Source: CAJXUU01 sp963975265 (lineage in GTDB: Bacteria; Bacteroidota; Bacteroidia; Chitinophagales; Saprospiraceae). From it: 5,237 nucleotides of DNA. Both the position numbers and the translations under genes were made by a program. Shown here piece after piece: positions 1 to 5,237 of the stretch (position 1 is the first letter of the stretch; each line of letters starts with the position of its first letter). The stretch is taken from NCBI GenBank assembly GCA_963975265.1, contig CAXBGT010000278.1:1-5237 (forward strand), written 5' to 3'. Below the pieces are notes generated by a model, which did no database searches, was not told where the DNA came from, and was given only the letters and a program-made list of their open reading frames with translations.

Positions 1-1392
1 GGAATCAAGTGGATCACTCCACCAGATAACGATGAATGTGTAGATGCGGAAGATTTTGACAATCTCATGCCATCAGGAAATCCTGGTGAGTTTTCTCAGA
101 CCTTTGTAATGGAAACCACTCAATGTGCTACTGGAGCAATTACTGGTACACCTTGTGATGATGATAACACAAATACAGTATGGTACACTTATACTGTTGA
201 ACCAGATGTAAAAGAAATAACAATTGATATTACAAATTGGATGAATACTGTGACTGGTGGAACACCTGACTTGAGTTTAATTGTTCTTGATGGTTGTATC
301 CCAGGAGGAGCTATTATTAACCAAGCCGATGGATCTTCAGCAGATTACTGTGGTGGTGAAGGAACAGACTTGATCACGTTATCTTGCCTCGATGAAGGTG
401 ATGTAATTACGATTTTAGTAAGTTCTTCTTCTATGAATGAAGGTACTTTTGACATAACGCTTAATACGGCGATACCAAATTGCTCTTATACAAATGATGA
501 ATGTATAGATGCTGCCCAATTGACAGGAAATCCCGACCCATTAATTACGGATGACCCCAATGGTTGTGTACTTGTAGGAGGTTGCAATGATTTAGCTTGT
601 ATTGATTTTAATTTCACGACATGTGCTGGAATTGATCAATCAAATCAAGTCTTCTTTACTTTTACTACTGATGTAAATGTAGATCCTGTTGATGGTGGTT
701 TCGTAAATATCGAAATTACGAACGGAGAAGCTGGAGAATTAGATGCACCAGGTGCAGTTCTTTTTATTAGTGATTGTGTGACTCCAGGCTCCATTGGTGA
801 TTGTGGTTCTGGGACTGGTGGAGAGTATAGTTCTGGGCCATTAGGAGGACCAGGACTTATTATGCCAAACACGACTTATACAATAGTGGTATTCAATTCC
901 GATCCTAATCAGAATGGTGGGACATTTCTTGATAATGATAATGATGGAATTTGTAATGGAATGGATAATTGTCCAGGTCTTGCAAATGAGGACCAAGAAG
1001 ATAATGATAATGATGGGATTGGGGATGTTTGTGATTCAGATGATGACAATGACGGCATTTTAGATGAAGATGACAATTGTCCCACTGTACCCAATGAAAA
1101 TCAGGATGATACTGATAATGATGGAATTGGTGATGCATGTGATGTTTTATCTGAAATTAGTTTTGATTTAAAGGACGTAGTATTATTCCCTAACCCAAAT
1201 ACAGGCCAAGTTTATATTGATGGAGAATCTAGCTATACCTATAGAGTTCTGAATATAAATGGAATTGTCCTTATCCAATCAAAAACAAATAATTCAAGAA
1301 TTGATATTTCAAGATTATCTAACGGTATCTATGTGATTGAACTGACAAATCAAAAAGGTCAAATCGGATATTATAAAATATTAAAAATGTAG
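1..1392 (+). CDS. Secreted surface protein with TSP3 repeats and T9SS type A sorting domain (5' partial)
   Basis: The frame is open from base 1, so the start lies upstream; the first in-window ATG (67) is internal. Numbering residues from base 1, two related extracellular domains begin with the same motif, NDECVDA at residue 10 and NDECIDA at residue 165, and each carries an aromatic strand (VWYTYT near 60, VFFTFT near 217). These are probably beta-sandwich modules with disulfides, as many Cys are present. Residues 311-381 are Asp/Asn-rich thrombospondin type 3 repeats (DNDNDGI, DNCP, DNDGIGDACD), which in known families bind calcium. Residues 391-463 form a Por secretion (type A) C-terminal sorting domain: LFPNPNTG, then SNGIYVIEL, ending in KILKM. 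Such domains direct export through the type IX system and are normally cleaved on anchoring at the cell surface or on release. An adhesin or structural role is an inference; no catalytic domain is visible in this part. Confidence 0.9.
   Translation, partial: GIKWITPPDNDECVDAEDFDNLMPSGNPGEFSQTFVMETTQCATGAITGTPCDDDNTNTVWYTYTVEPDVKEITIDITNWMNTVTGGTPDLSLIVLDGCIPGGAIINQADGSSADYCGGEGTDLITLSCLDEGDVITILVSSSSMNEGTFDITLNTAIPNCSYTNDECIDAAQLTGNPDPLITDDPNGCVLVGGCNDLACIDFNFTTCAGIDQSNQVFFTFTTDVNVDPVDGGFVNIEITNGEAGELDAPGAVLFISDCVTPGSIGDCGSGTGGEYSSGPLGGPGLIMPNTTYTIVVFNSDPNQNGGTFLDNDNDGICNGMDNCPGLANEDQEDNDNDGIGDVCDSDDDNDGILDEDDNCPTVPNENQDDTDNDGIGDACDVLSEISFDLKDVVLFPNPNTGQVYIDGESSYTYRVLNINGIVLIQSKTNNSRIDISRLSNGIYVIELTNQKGQIGYYKILKM
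931..1143 (+). repeat. Thrombospondin type 3 (calcium-binding) repeat region
   Basis: This in-frame stretch of the surface protein has degenerate direct repeats at DNA level: GATAATGATAATGATGG occurs at 931 and again at 1000, and a shortened copy, GATAATGATGGAATTGGTGAT, starts at 1114. At protein level it alternates DxDxDG loops with DNCP cysteine motifs, the pattern of TSP3 repeats. It sits as a rigid linker between the extracellular domains and the sorting domain. Confidence 0.85.
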
Positions 1393-1427
1393 ATGTTCTA
1401 ATTTATTTAATTGGAAATTCCTTTTTG

Positions 1428-1435
1428 CATCTTTG
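1428..1435 (+). promoter_or_regulatory. Possible Bacteroidota -7 box for the rRNA methyltransferase gene
   Basis: CATCTTTG matches the Bacteroidota sigma-ABfr -7 consensus TAnnTTTG at all but one defined position. It ends only four bases before the ATG at 1440, so the predicted transcription start falls on or next to the start codon. No good -33 TTG/TTTG lies at the usual 19-21 base spacing; a TTG at 1411 is too close. The gene could also be transcribed from upstream, since the previous gene ends 47 bases earlier without a clear terminator. Confidence 0.4.
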
Positions 1436-1439
1436 TTGA

Positions 1440-2663
1440 ATGATAACAACCTTCTTTCCCGATTACACACCACAACGCCTTGCAGTAAAGCTAAAGGCCA
1501 AAGCAGAATCCTATGTTAGGCAAGGACATCCATGGGTATTCGAGTCTTCAATAGTAAAAATAAATAGAGAAGGGGAAGCGGGAGATGTTGCAATAATATT
1601 TGACCAAAGAAAAAATAAATATATTGGATTAGGGCTGTATGATCCACATTCGCCTATTCGTATTAAGATGCTTGGTCATAATCAATCCATCAAAATCGAT
1701 CGTGACTTTTTTATAGATCGAATAGCATCATCTTTTGAATTAAGAGCGGCATTATTGGCAACTGGTACAAATGGATACCGACTACTTTTTGGCGAGAACG
1801 ATGGAGTGCCTGGATTGATATGTGATGTATACGCGGATGTAGCGGTTGTAAAGTTGTATTCAGCAATTTGGTTTCCATATCTGCATTGGATTTTGGACGG
1901 AATCATGGAGAGTACTAGTTGTTCGTCCATTGTGCTGAGACTATCAAGATTACTGCAAAAAGATAACATAGACCGCAATGGACTCAATGATGGAGACGTG
2001 ATTTATGGTGAATTACCAAATCCAGAAATTGAATTCAACGAATATGGAGTCAGGTTCATAGCGAATGTTATCAAAGGACATAAAACTGGTTATTTTTTAG
2101 ATCATAGAGCGAATAGACATAAAGTAGGGCAAATGTCAAACGGAAAATCTGTCTTGGATGTATTTTCATATGCAGGAGGATTTTCAACACATGCTATCGC
2201 TGGTGGTGCAAAAGAGGTCATTAGCATTGATATAAGCAAACAAGCAATTGCGCTTGCTGGACGCAATGTAAGCCTCAACAAGGAGAATGCACCACACAAA
2301 ACCATGGCTATTGATGCCTTTGAAGGAATGCAACAACTTATTGAACAAGGAAAGAAATTCGATATAGTTGTAGTAGATCCACCTTCATTTGCAAAGAATG
2401 CAGCCGATATCCCAGCTGCAAAAAAATCATACGATAGATTAGCAAAACTTGCCATTCAATTGACAGCAATAAGAGGTATGTGCATCATGGCTTCTTGTTC
2501 TAGTCGAATACAGAAAGATGAGTTTTTCGAAATGATAGAAACCGCATTTGATACCTTCCCAAGAGCATACAGACTAGTAGAAAAAACCTTTCATGATGTT
2601 GATCATCCCGTAACTTTTCCTGAAGGAAGTTATCTTAAGAGTGGATATTACAAAATGGATTGA
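1440..2663 (+). CDS. rlmI: Class I SAM-dependent rRNA methyltransferase, RlmI-like (23S rRNA m5C1962)
   Basis: The 407-residue product matches the length and architecture of RlmI (about 396 residues in E. coli), which methylates C5 of cytosine 1962 of 23S rRNA using S-adenosylmethionine. An N-terminal PUA RNA-binding domain covers roughly residues 13-85, with GHPWVFE at 29-35. The EEHEE-like linker region follows, with RLLFGENDGVPGL. The Rossmann methyltransferase domain has the SAM motif I DVFSYAGGF at 240-248, an acidic strand end (ISIDIS), motif IV DPPSF at 313-317, and the ASCSS motif at 351-355, whose Cys353 is the likely catalytic nucleophile. The ATG at 1440 is the only reasonable start: no other ATG, GTG or TTG occurs in frame before the PUA domain. 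No Shine-Dalgarno sequence is present. The family call is firm; the exact target nucleotide is inferred from homology. Confidence 0.93.
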   Translation: MITTFFPDYTPQRLAVKLKAKAESYVRQGHPWVFESSIVKINREGEAGDVAIIFDQRKNKYIGLGLYDPHSPIRIKMLGHNQSIKIDRDFFIDRIASSFELRAALLATGTNGYRLLFGENDGVPGLICDVYADVAVVKLYSAIWFPYLHWILDGIMESTSCSSIVLRLSRLLQKDNIDRNGLNDGDVIYGELPNPEIEFNEYGVRFIANVIKGHKTGYFLDHRANRHKVGQMSNGKSVLDVFSYAGGFSTHAIAGGAKEVISIDISKQAIALAGRNVSLNKENAPHKTMAIDAFEGMQQLIEQGKKFDIVVVDPPSFAKNAADIPAAKKSYDRLAKLAIQLTAIRGMCIMASCSSRIQKDEFFEMIETAFDTFPRAYRLVEKTFHDVDHPVTFPEGSYLKSGYYKMD

Positions 2664-2835
2664 AAGCTCAGATATTTCTGACATCTCATAGTGTATCTGC
2701 TATCTATATTTTCTCAAGCTATTTTCAAATAAAGAAATGATTCTTTCAGCTGGCTTTTTGTAACTATTTATGACGTTTCGCATTTCTGCTCAAGTCGTAA
2801 AGAAAAAACGCAGCAAGTGAAGCAAACATTCTCCA

Positions 2836-3168
2836 CTATTGACAACTAACCTTCCTCCCATCTGCTTTAATAATTGTAAAGCGGTTGGTCTTCTTTTGTT
2901 TTGTAATTTTATCTGTAGATGTAAAAACATGCAAAGCTTCTGTACAGCTTTCATTTTCAAATTCGTAAGTAACGAAACCTGCATCTAAGGTATAGAGTTT
3001 ACCTTCAAATGATAATTCGCCACTCAGCTCACCTGAATAATTATAAAAGTACTGTTTCCTTTCCCTTTTAGATTCATCCATTTGGCGCTTGATCATGAAA
3101 AATCCTGATAGGAGCATGAATGTAATTATGATCTTGGGCTTATGATTACGAATGGTTTTGATAGCCAT
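2836..3168 (-). CDS. Small membrane-anchored hypothetical protein
   Basis: This 110-residue product is not one I recognise. It has a basic N-terminus (RNHKPK), a short hydrophobic segment at about residues 12-26 that could be a signal anchor or an uncleaved signal, then a charged stretch (KRQMDESKRERKQ) and a beta-rich C-terminal part containing a tandem SGELSGEL, LYTLDAGFVTYEFENESC and a basic end. The topology suggests a single-pass protein with the C-terminal domain outside the cytoplasm, but the positive charges on both sides of the helix make this uncertain. The start is preceded by the A-rich stretch AATAAAGAACATAAA and no Shine-Dalgarno sequence. It lies 52 bases after the DoxX-like gene on the same strand with no obvious promoter between, so the two are probably cotranscribed. 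Its coding appearance is good, but its function is unknown. Confidence 0.65.
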   Translation of the reverse strand: MAIKTIRNHKPKIIITFMLLSGFFMIKRQMDESKRERKQYFYNYSGELSGELSFEGKLYTLDAGFVTYEFENESCTEALHVFTSTDKITKQKKTNRFTIIKADGRKVSCQ

Positions 3169-3213
3169 TTTATGTTCTTTATTGTGATTGAAAAGATTAG
3201 TTGTGCGGTGACT

Positions 3214-3233
3214 TGAGTGGCTATGCCACCTCA
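3214..3233 (-). other. Hairpin across the stop codon of the DoxX-like gene
   Basis: TGAGTGGC, a TAT loop and GCCACCTCA form an eight-pair stem with one bulged base. It overlaps the last codons and stop of the DoxX-like gene. No T-run follows on the minus strand, so it is not a standard intrinsic terminator. It could stabilise or process the two-gene transcript. Confidence 0.4.
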
Positions 3234-3589
3234 GTAGAGCTTTTATCCCAAAATATTCTTGATATCACTACTAAAACTATAGCAGTGGCAGACATCAATA
3301 TAGCATGTCCTGCTACATAATGTGCCAAAGTAGCCAATACAGCATCAAAGAAAAAACCAGCATATGCCCATTCTTTGAGCACTCTTGAAACATTAGATAG
3401 CACAGCAATGATACCGAGTATCTTTAGAATGGCAAGTGGGTAGACTAGGTAGGTAGGGTAGTCCAACATCTCGAAGAAACCAGCAACCATATCAGGATTT
3501 CTTAAATACATCTGGGCTGAAAATGTAAAGATGCCGCACATTAATATTGTGCTAATCCAGTAGACTATTTTTCTTGCTTTGTCGTCCAT
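3221..3589 (-). CDS. DoxX-like family membrane protein
   Basis: This 122-residue integral membrane protein has four predicted helices at about residues 8-28, 47-65, 72-92 and 96-114. It shows the typical features of the short DoxX-like (DoxX_2) family of Bacteroidota: an N-terminal KIVYWISTIL, then SAQMYLRNPDMVAGFFE before a YPTYLVYPLAILKILG segment, and KEWAYAGFFFD at the third helix. Length and topology fit the family. Members are inner-membrane proteins. DoxX names a subunit of an archaeal thiosulfate:quinone oxidoreductase, but short bacterial paralogues have no settled reaction, so no enzyme activity is claimed. The ATG at 3589 gives the expected cytoplasmic basic N-terminus (MDDKARK). 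A TAACTTTG box lies upstream on the same strand. It is probably the first gene of an operon with the small membrane-anchored protein. Confidence 0.88.
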   Translation of the reverse strand: MDDKARKIVYWISTILMCGIFTFSAQMYLRNPDMVAGFFEMLDYPTYLVYPLAILKILGIIAVLSNVSRVLKEWAYAGFFFDAVLATLAHYVAGHAILMSATAIVLVVISRIFWDKSSTEVA

Positions 3590-3608
3590 ATTTCATGTTT
3601 TGAAAGGG

Positions 3609-3616
3609 CAAAGTTA
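3609..3616 (-). promoter_or_regulatory. -7 promoter box (TAACTTTG) for the DoxX-like gene
   Basis: Read on the minus strand this is an exact match to the Bacteroidota -7 consensus TAnnTTTG. It ends 19 bases before the ATG at 3589, which leaves a short leader of about 12 bases. The -33 region is weak: the nearest candidate is TATG at 3643-3640, about 23 bases upstream. Confidence 0.5.
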
Positions 3617-3680
3617 ATGAATATTTGACCTTACTTTTCCATAACCTATATTGATTGTCTCCAGTCTGCTTTTCGATTAA

Positions 3681-3713
3681 TTTGAGAAAATGATATATTT
3701 GATTTAATATTTG
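3681..3713 (+). promoter_or_regulatory. Promoter for the 132-residue orphan, with tandem -7-like boxes
   Basis: A -33 TTTG at 3681-3684 is followed after 21 bases by AATATTTG at 3706-3713, one base off TAnnTTTG, which is the correct Bacteroidota geometry. A second, exact box, TATATTTG, lies at 3694-3701 but has only a weak TTTTC at its -33 position. The start codon at 3730 then follows a leader of about 10 to 25 bases. The region diverges from the DoxX-like promoter. Confidence 0.5.
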
Positions 3714-3729
3714 AATCCGAAACTTTCAT

Positions 3730-4128
3730 ATGGCAACTGTAATAACAAAACCTGGTGTAGATATTTCACCAGAGATTAAAAAACTAATCAAACACAGCAC
3801 TGAGGAGATGGGACAAGTGATGATTCACTTTACGGTCGATAATCCCAGCAGTCAAGATACATGGATCAGGATTTGGCCAACTACATTTTTATACGACCAA
3901 GGATCAGCGCATAATAGTGATCTTGTACATATTGAGAATATAGTCTATTATCCCAACTGGCAGATATGCCCAGGAGGGAAGAATTCACAGTTTACTTTGA
4001 TTTTTTCTGGGTTGCCGAAGTCATGTAGCACTTTTGATTTTATTGAACACTGTACCAATCAAAGTGGAGCTTTTGAAGTCAGAGATATAGCGAGAAATAA
4101 CAGTGATGTCTACTATCTTAAGATGTAA
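3730..4128 (+). CDS. Hypothetical cytoplasmic protein, probable beta-sandwich
   Basis: The product has 132 residues with no signal peptide or membrane segment. After an N-terminal stretch (ISPEIKKLIKHST) it alternates hydrophobic strands: MIHFTVDN near 31, WIRIWPTTFLYD at 45-56, LVHIENIVYYPNW at 65-77, FTLIFSGLPKSCSTFDFIE at 88-106, and a C-terminal RNNSDVYYLKM. The FTLIF-x-GLPK-x-FDFIE pattern resembles, from memory, a recurrent beta-rich module in Bacteroidota proteins, in which a strand of the form FTL-x-F-x-PLPK is followed by a DFIE turn; I cannot put a Pfam name to it. Four cysteines are present (80, 99, 108 and none in a CxxC pair). The ATG at 3730 sits correctly behind a promoter, and no Shine-Dalgarno sequence is seen. 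It precedes the broken LytTR regulator on the same strand, but no functional link is shown. Confidence 0.75.
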   Translation: MATVITKPGVDISPEIKKLIKHSTEEMGQVMIHFTVDNPSSQDTWIRIWPTTFLYDQGSAHNSDLVHIENIVYYPNWQICPGGKNSQFTLIFSGLPKSCSTFDFIEHCTNQSGAFEVRDIARNNSDVYYLKM

Positions 4129-4176
4129 AATGACCTTTTAGAACTGTAAAATTGAATGTTTATGCCAAATAATGAC

Positions 4177-4210
4177 CGTTGGAGTGTCGTTATCAACCGA
4201 TATTCCAACG
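4177..4210. repeat. 13-bp inverted repeat (hairpin)
   Basis: CGTTGGAGTGTCG at 4177-4189 pairs with CGATATTCCAACG at 4198-4210 through 13 pairs, two of them G-U, around an 8-base loop. No T-run follows on either strand, so an intrinsic terminator for the 132-residue gene is possible but unproven. It lies just where the missing receiver domain of the LytTR gene should be. Confidence 0.6.
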
Positions 4211-4242
4211 AAGAGCCTAATTCAAGGTTAAATTATTAATTT

Positions 4243-4506
4243 GTGTTCTGTATTCATTTTAAAGCCAGTCCAAACGGAAGGCTTAATAAAAGCTGTAGAA
4301 AAGCCAAAGCAAGGATTGAAAATAGATCTAGATTGGCGAAATATGAAGTCTTAAAGCATAACCTCAATCTTATTGGAGATCAGAATACTAAGGTCGCAAT
4401 CCCTGGAGCCAATGCTTATGAATTTGTGAAAATCGAAGATATTATAAGATGTGAAGGTTGGCAGAAATACCCTAAATATTTCTCAAAGATGGGAATGTCA
4501 TTGTGA
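4243..4506 (+). CDS. Open fragment 1 of the broken LytTR regulator
   Basis: This 87-residue GTG-started frame is formally open but is part of the pseudogene. Its first 20 residues are out-of-frame translation of the receiver end, and only from about residue 21 (AKARIEN) is it genuine. The last dozen residues, after the 4476 shift, are out of frame. Independent translation into a functional protein is unlikely. Confidence 0.35.
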   Translation: MFCIHFKASPNGRLNKSCRKAKARIENRSRLAKYEVLKHNLNLIGDQNTKVAIPGANAYEFVKIEDIIRCEGWQKYPKYFSKMGMSL

Positions 4507-4715
4507 GCTCTTATAACATAGGCGTATTTAGAGACATGCTGGAGAGTTATGGATTTTTTAGTACTCATAAATCTCATTTGGTCAATAATTCCCATATCAC
4601 TAGATACCTCAAGGATGGCACAGTCGTTCTTAGTGATGGTTCAAATGCTCCTGTCGCAAGAAGACGGAAAGAAGATTTTATGGAACAAGTGGTCAAATAT
4701 CTTAAAGTATTTTAA
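4503..4715 (+). CDS. LytTR DNA-binding domain fragment (open fragment 2)
   Basis: This 70-residue fragment carries the C-terminal two-thirds of a LytTR domain, with HKSHLVNNSHI and the basic VARRRKE motif intact. It lacks the first strands of the domain. Its GTG codon (4503-4505) overlaps the TGA of the preceding fragment (4504-4506), a layout that would allow translational coupling. The true domain continues upstream in this frame (GNVIVSSYN), so this start is more likely an artefact of the frameshift than a real gene start. Confidence 0.45.
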   Translation: MSSYNIGVFRDMLESYGFFSTHKSHLVNNSHITRYLKDGTVVLSDGSNAPVARRRKEDFMEQVVKYLKVF

Positions 4716-4751
4716 TTTTATATGATAGTAGTTGAAGGCCTAAATTAGTTC

Positions 4752-4781
4752 TTGCAATTGTATTGAAGTGGACAATTGCAA
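4752..4781. terminator. Perfect 10-bp inverted repeat, possible terminator or operator
   Basis: TTGCAATTGT at 4752-4761 and ACAATTGCAA at 4772-4781 are exact reverse complements around a 10-base loop. The stem starts 37 bases after the LytTR fragment and ends 65 bases before the thioredoxin-like gene. A T6 run at 4795-4800 lies 13 bases beyond the stem, too far for a textbook intrinsic terminator. Each arm contains the palindrome CAATTG, so a dimeric operator is an alternative. Confidence 0.45.
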
Positions 4782-4846
4782 CGCTTCCGGATGATTTTTT
4801 AGAATATATTTCTTTGCTATTTCTTTATAACTGCAAATTGAAGCGT

Positions 4847-5237
4847 ATGATTAAATATATCAGAATAATGGTTCTACTTTTTATGGGTACTTCTCTCATT
4901 TCTCAAGACTGGACAAACTTGCCTGACTTTCCTGAAGAATTAGGAGATGTGAATTGGAATAGATCCTACGAAATTGCGATTTCAAAGTCGAAGTCTCAAG
5001 ATAAACCAATATTTATACTGTTTCAAGAGGTGCCAGGTTGTGCTACATGTCGAAATTATGGGAATAATTTGTTGACTCATCCATTGGTGGTGGAAGCTAT
5101 AGAAACATACTTTGTTCCTCTTGCTATTTACAATAATAAAAGTGGATCTGACGCAGATATTTTGAAGAAGTTTGGTGAACCAGCGTGGAATAATCCAGTA
5201 GCAAGAATCATTGACCCCAACTCAGAAAATGATATAT
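4847..5237 (+). CDS. Exported thioredoxin-like protein, VPGUxxT-type Cys homologue (3' partial)
   Basis: Open to the window end, with 130 residues visible. An N-terminal signal peptide (basic MIKYIR, hydrophobic core VLLFMGTSLIS) probably ends before Gln20, placing the protein in the periplasm. The thioredoxin fold is shown by PIFILFQEVPGCATCRNYG, with redox cysteines C65 and C68 in a CxxC, then HPLVVEAIETYFVPLAIYN, and a NNPV segment whose Pro117 is the likely cis-proline near the active site. The VPG-C-x-x-C loop resembles the VPGUxxT thioredoxin-like (seleno)protein family, in which a selenocysteine can occupy the position of Cys65; here it is Cys, and the Thr position is also Cys. A thiol-disulfide exchange or peroxide role is inferred only. 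The ATG at 4847 is chosen for the signal peptide; an ATG at 4868 would shorten it. A weak TTTCTTTG box is at 4809-4816. Confidence 0.85.
   Translation, partial: MIKYIRIMVLLFMGTSLISQDWTNLPDFPEELGDVNWNRSYEIAISKSKSQDKPIFILFQEVPGCATCRNYGNNLLTHPLVVEAIETYFVPLAIYNNKSGSDADILKKFGEPAWNNPVARIIDPNSENDI

Larger units (their letters stand above)
4243..4715 (+). pseudogene. LytTR-family response regulator, 5'-truncated and frameshifted
   Basis: Three frames together give one recognisable protein. From 4250 (frame 2) the translation is VFILKPVQTEGLIKAVEK, the end of a receiver domain with the conserved Lys-Pro. At about 4303 it moves to frame 1: AKARIEN, then the linker and the LytTR start KVAIPGANAYEFVKIEDIIRC. 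At about 4476 it moves to frame 3: IFLKDGNVIVSSYN, then FFSTHKSHLVNNSHI and VARRRKEDF, ending at 4715. Each junction needs only one restored base: a G at 4303 (GAA AAG GCC AAA) and an A in the AAA at 4474-4476 (AAA ATA TTT). An intact protein would bind DNA through the LytTR domain under phosphorylation control by a sensor kinase. Here the phosphoacceptor part of the receiver is absent, since only about 120 bases separate the previous stop from the FILKPV motif. Sequencing error could explain the two indels but not the truncation. Confidence 0.85.

Noticed and set aside
645..1138. Minus-strand open frames opposite the surface protein
   Set aside because: They are mirror images of the repetitive Asp/Asn-rich coding strand (His/Ser-rich translations) and have no gene-start signals or domain features.
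1404..1426. Terminator-like GGAAATTCC followed by a T-run after the surface protein gene
   Set aside because: The palindrome would leave a one-base loop, so no stable hairpin can form; the T-run alone is not enough.
1682..2455. Minus-strand open frames inside the rRNA methyltransferase gene
   Set aside because: They lie wholly inside a firmly identified gene on the other strand and show no recognisable protein features.
2731..2746. AAAGAA/TTCTTT hairpin in the convergent gap
   Set aside because: A six-pair A/T-rich stem is too weak, and the following T-run is not adjacent; expected by chance in low-GC DNA.
2790..2984. Minus-strand frame overlapping the end of the small anchored protein
   Set aside because: It overlaps the better-supported 110-residue frame and has no distinct signals or recognisable motif.
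4156..4236. Short ATG frame (27 codons) between the orphan gene and the LytTR remnant
   Set aside because: It runs through the hairpin, has no promoter or ribosome signal of its own and no recognisable features.
4471..4482. Programmed -1 frameshift site in the LytTR gene
   Set aside because: The sequence CCTAAATATT has no X-XXY-YYZ slippery heptamer and no obvious downstream stem, and a second independent indel exists upstream, so mutation or sequencing error is simpler.

Overview
This window looks like a chromosomal fragment from a member of the Bacteroidota, possibly a Saprospiria-like or related marine lineage, although the exact lineage cannot be fixed from sequence alone. The evidence is low GC, a secreted protein with thrombospondin type 3 calcium-binding repeats and a type IX secretion (T9SS) C-terminal sorting domain, promoter-like TAnnTTTG boxes instead of the classical -10 box, A-rich gene starts without clear Shine-Dalgarno sequences, and a LytTR-family regulator of Bacteroidota type.

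Layout, left to right. Positions 1-1392 (+) hold the 3' part of a large secreted, cell-surface protein: two related extracellular domains, then Asp/Asn-rich TSP3 repeats, then the T9SS sorting domain. It is followed 47 bases later by a complete RlmI-type 23S rRNA cytosine methyltransferase (1440-2663, +). After a 172-base convergent gap come two minus-strand genes that probably form one operon, read right to left: a four-helix DoxX-like membrane protein (3589-3221) and a small membrane-anchored protein of unknown function (3168-2836). A 140-base divergent promoter region separates them from a 132-residue cytoplasmic orphan (3730-4128, +). Next is a decayed LytTR response regulator (about 4243-4715, +). 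The window ends inside an exported thioredoxin-like protein (from 4847, +) whose active-site loop reads VPGCATC, resembling the VPGUxxT thioredoxin-like (seleno)protein family with cysteine in place of selenocysteine.

The genes do not form one obvious pathway: this is a mosaic of housekeeping (rRNA modification), envelope (surface protein, DoxX, thioredoxin-like) and regulatory genes. The most informative observation is the LytTR locus. Two single-base deletions, when restored, join three reading frames into one continuous product running from the last part of a receiver domain (FILKPV) through a complete LytTR DNA-binding domain. The rest of the receiver domain is absent, and a 13-bp inverted repeat lies exactly where it should have been. 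No convincing new multi-gene system is visible. No tRNA, rRNA, CRISPR array or insertion sequence was seen.
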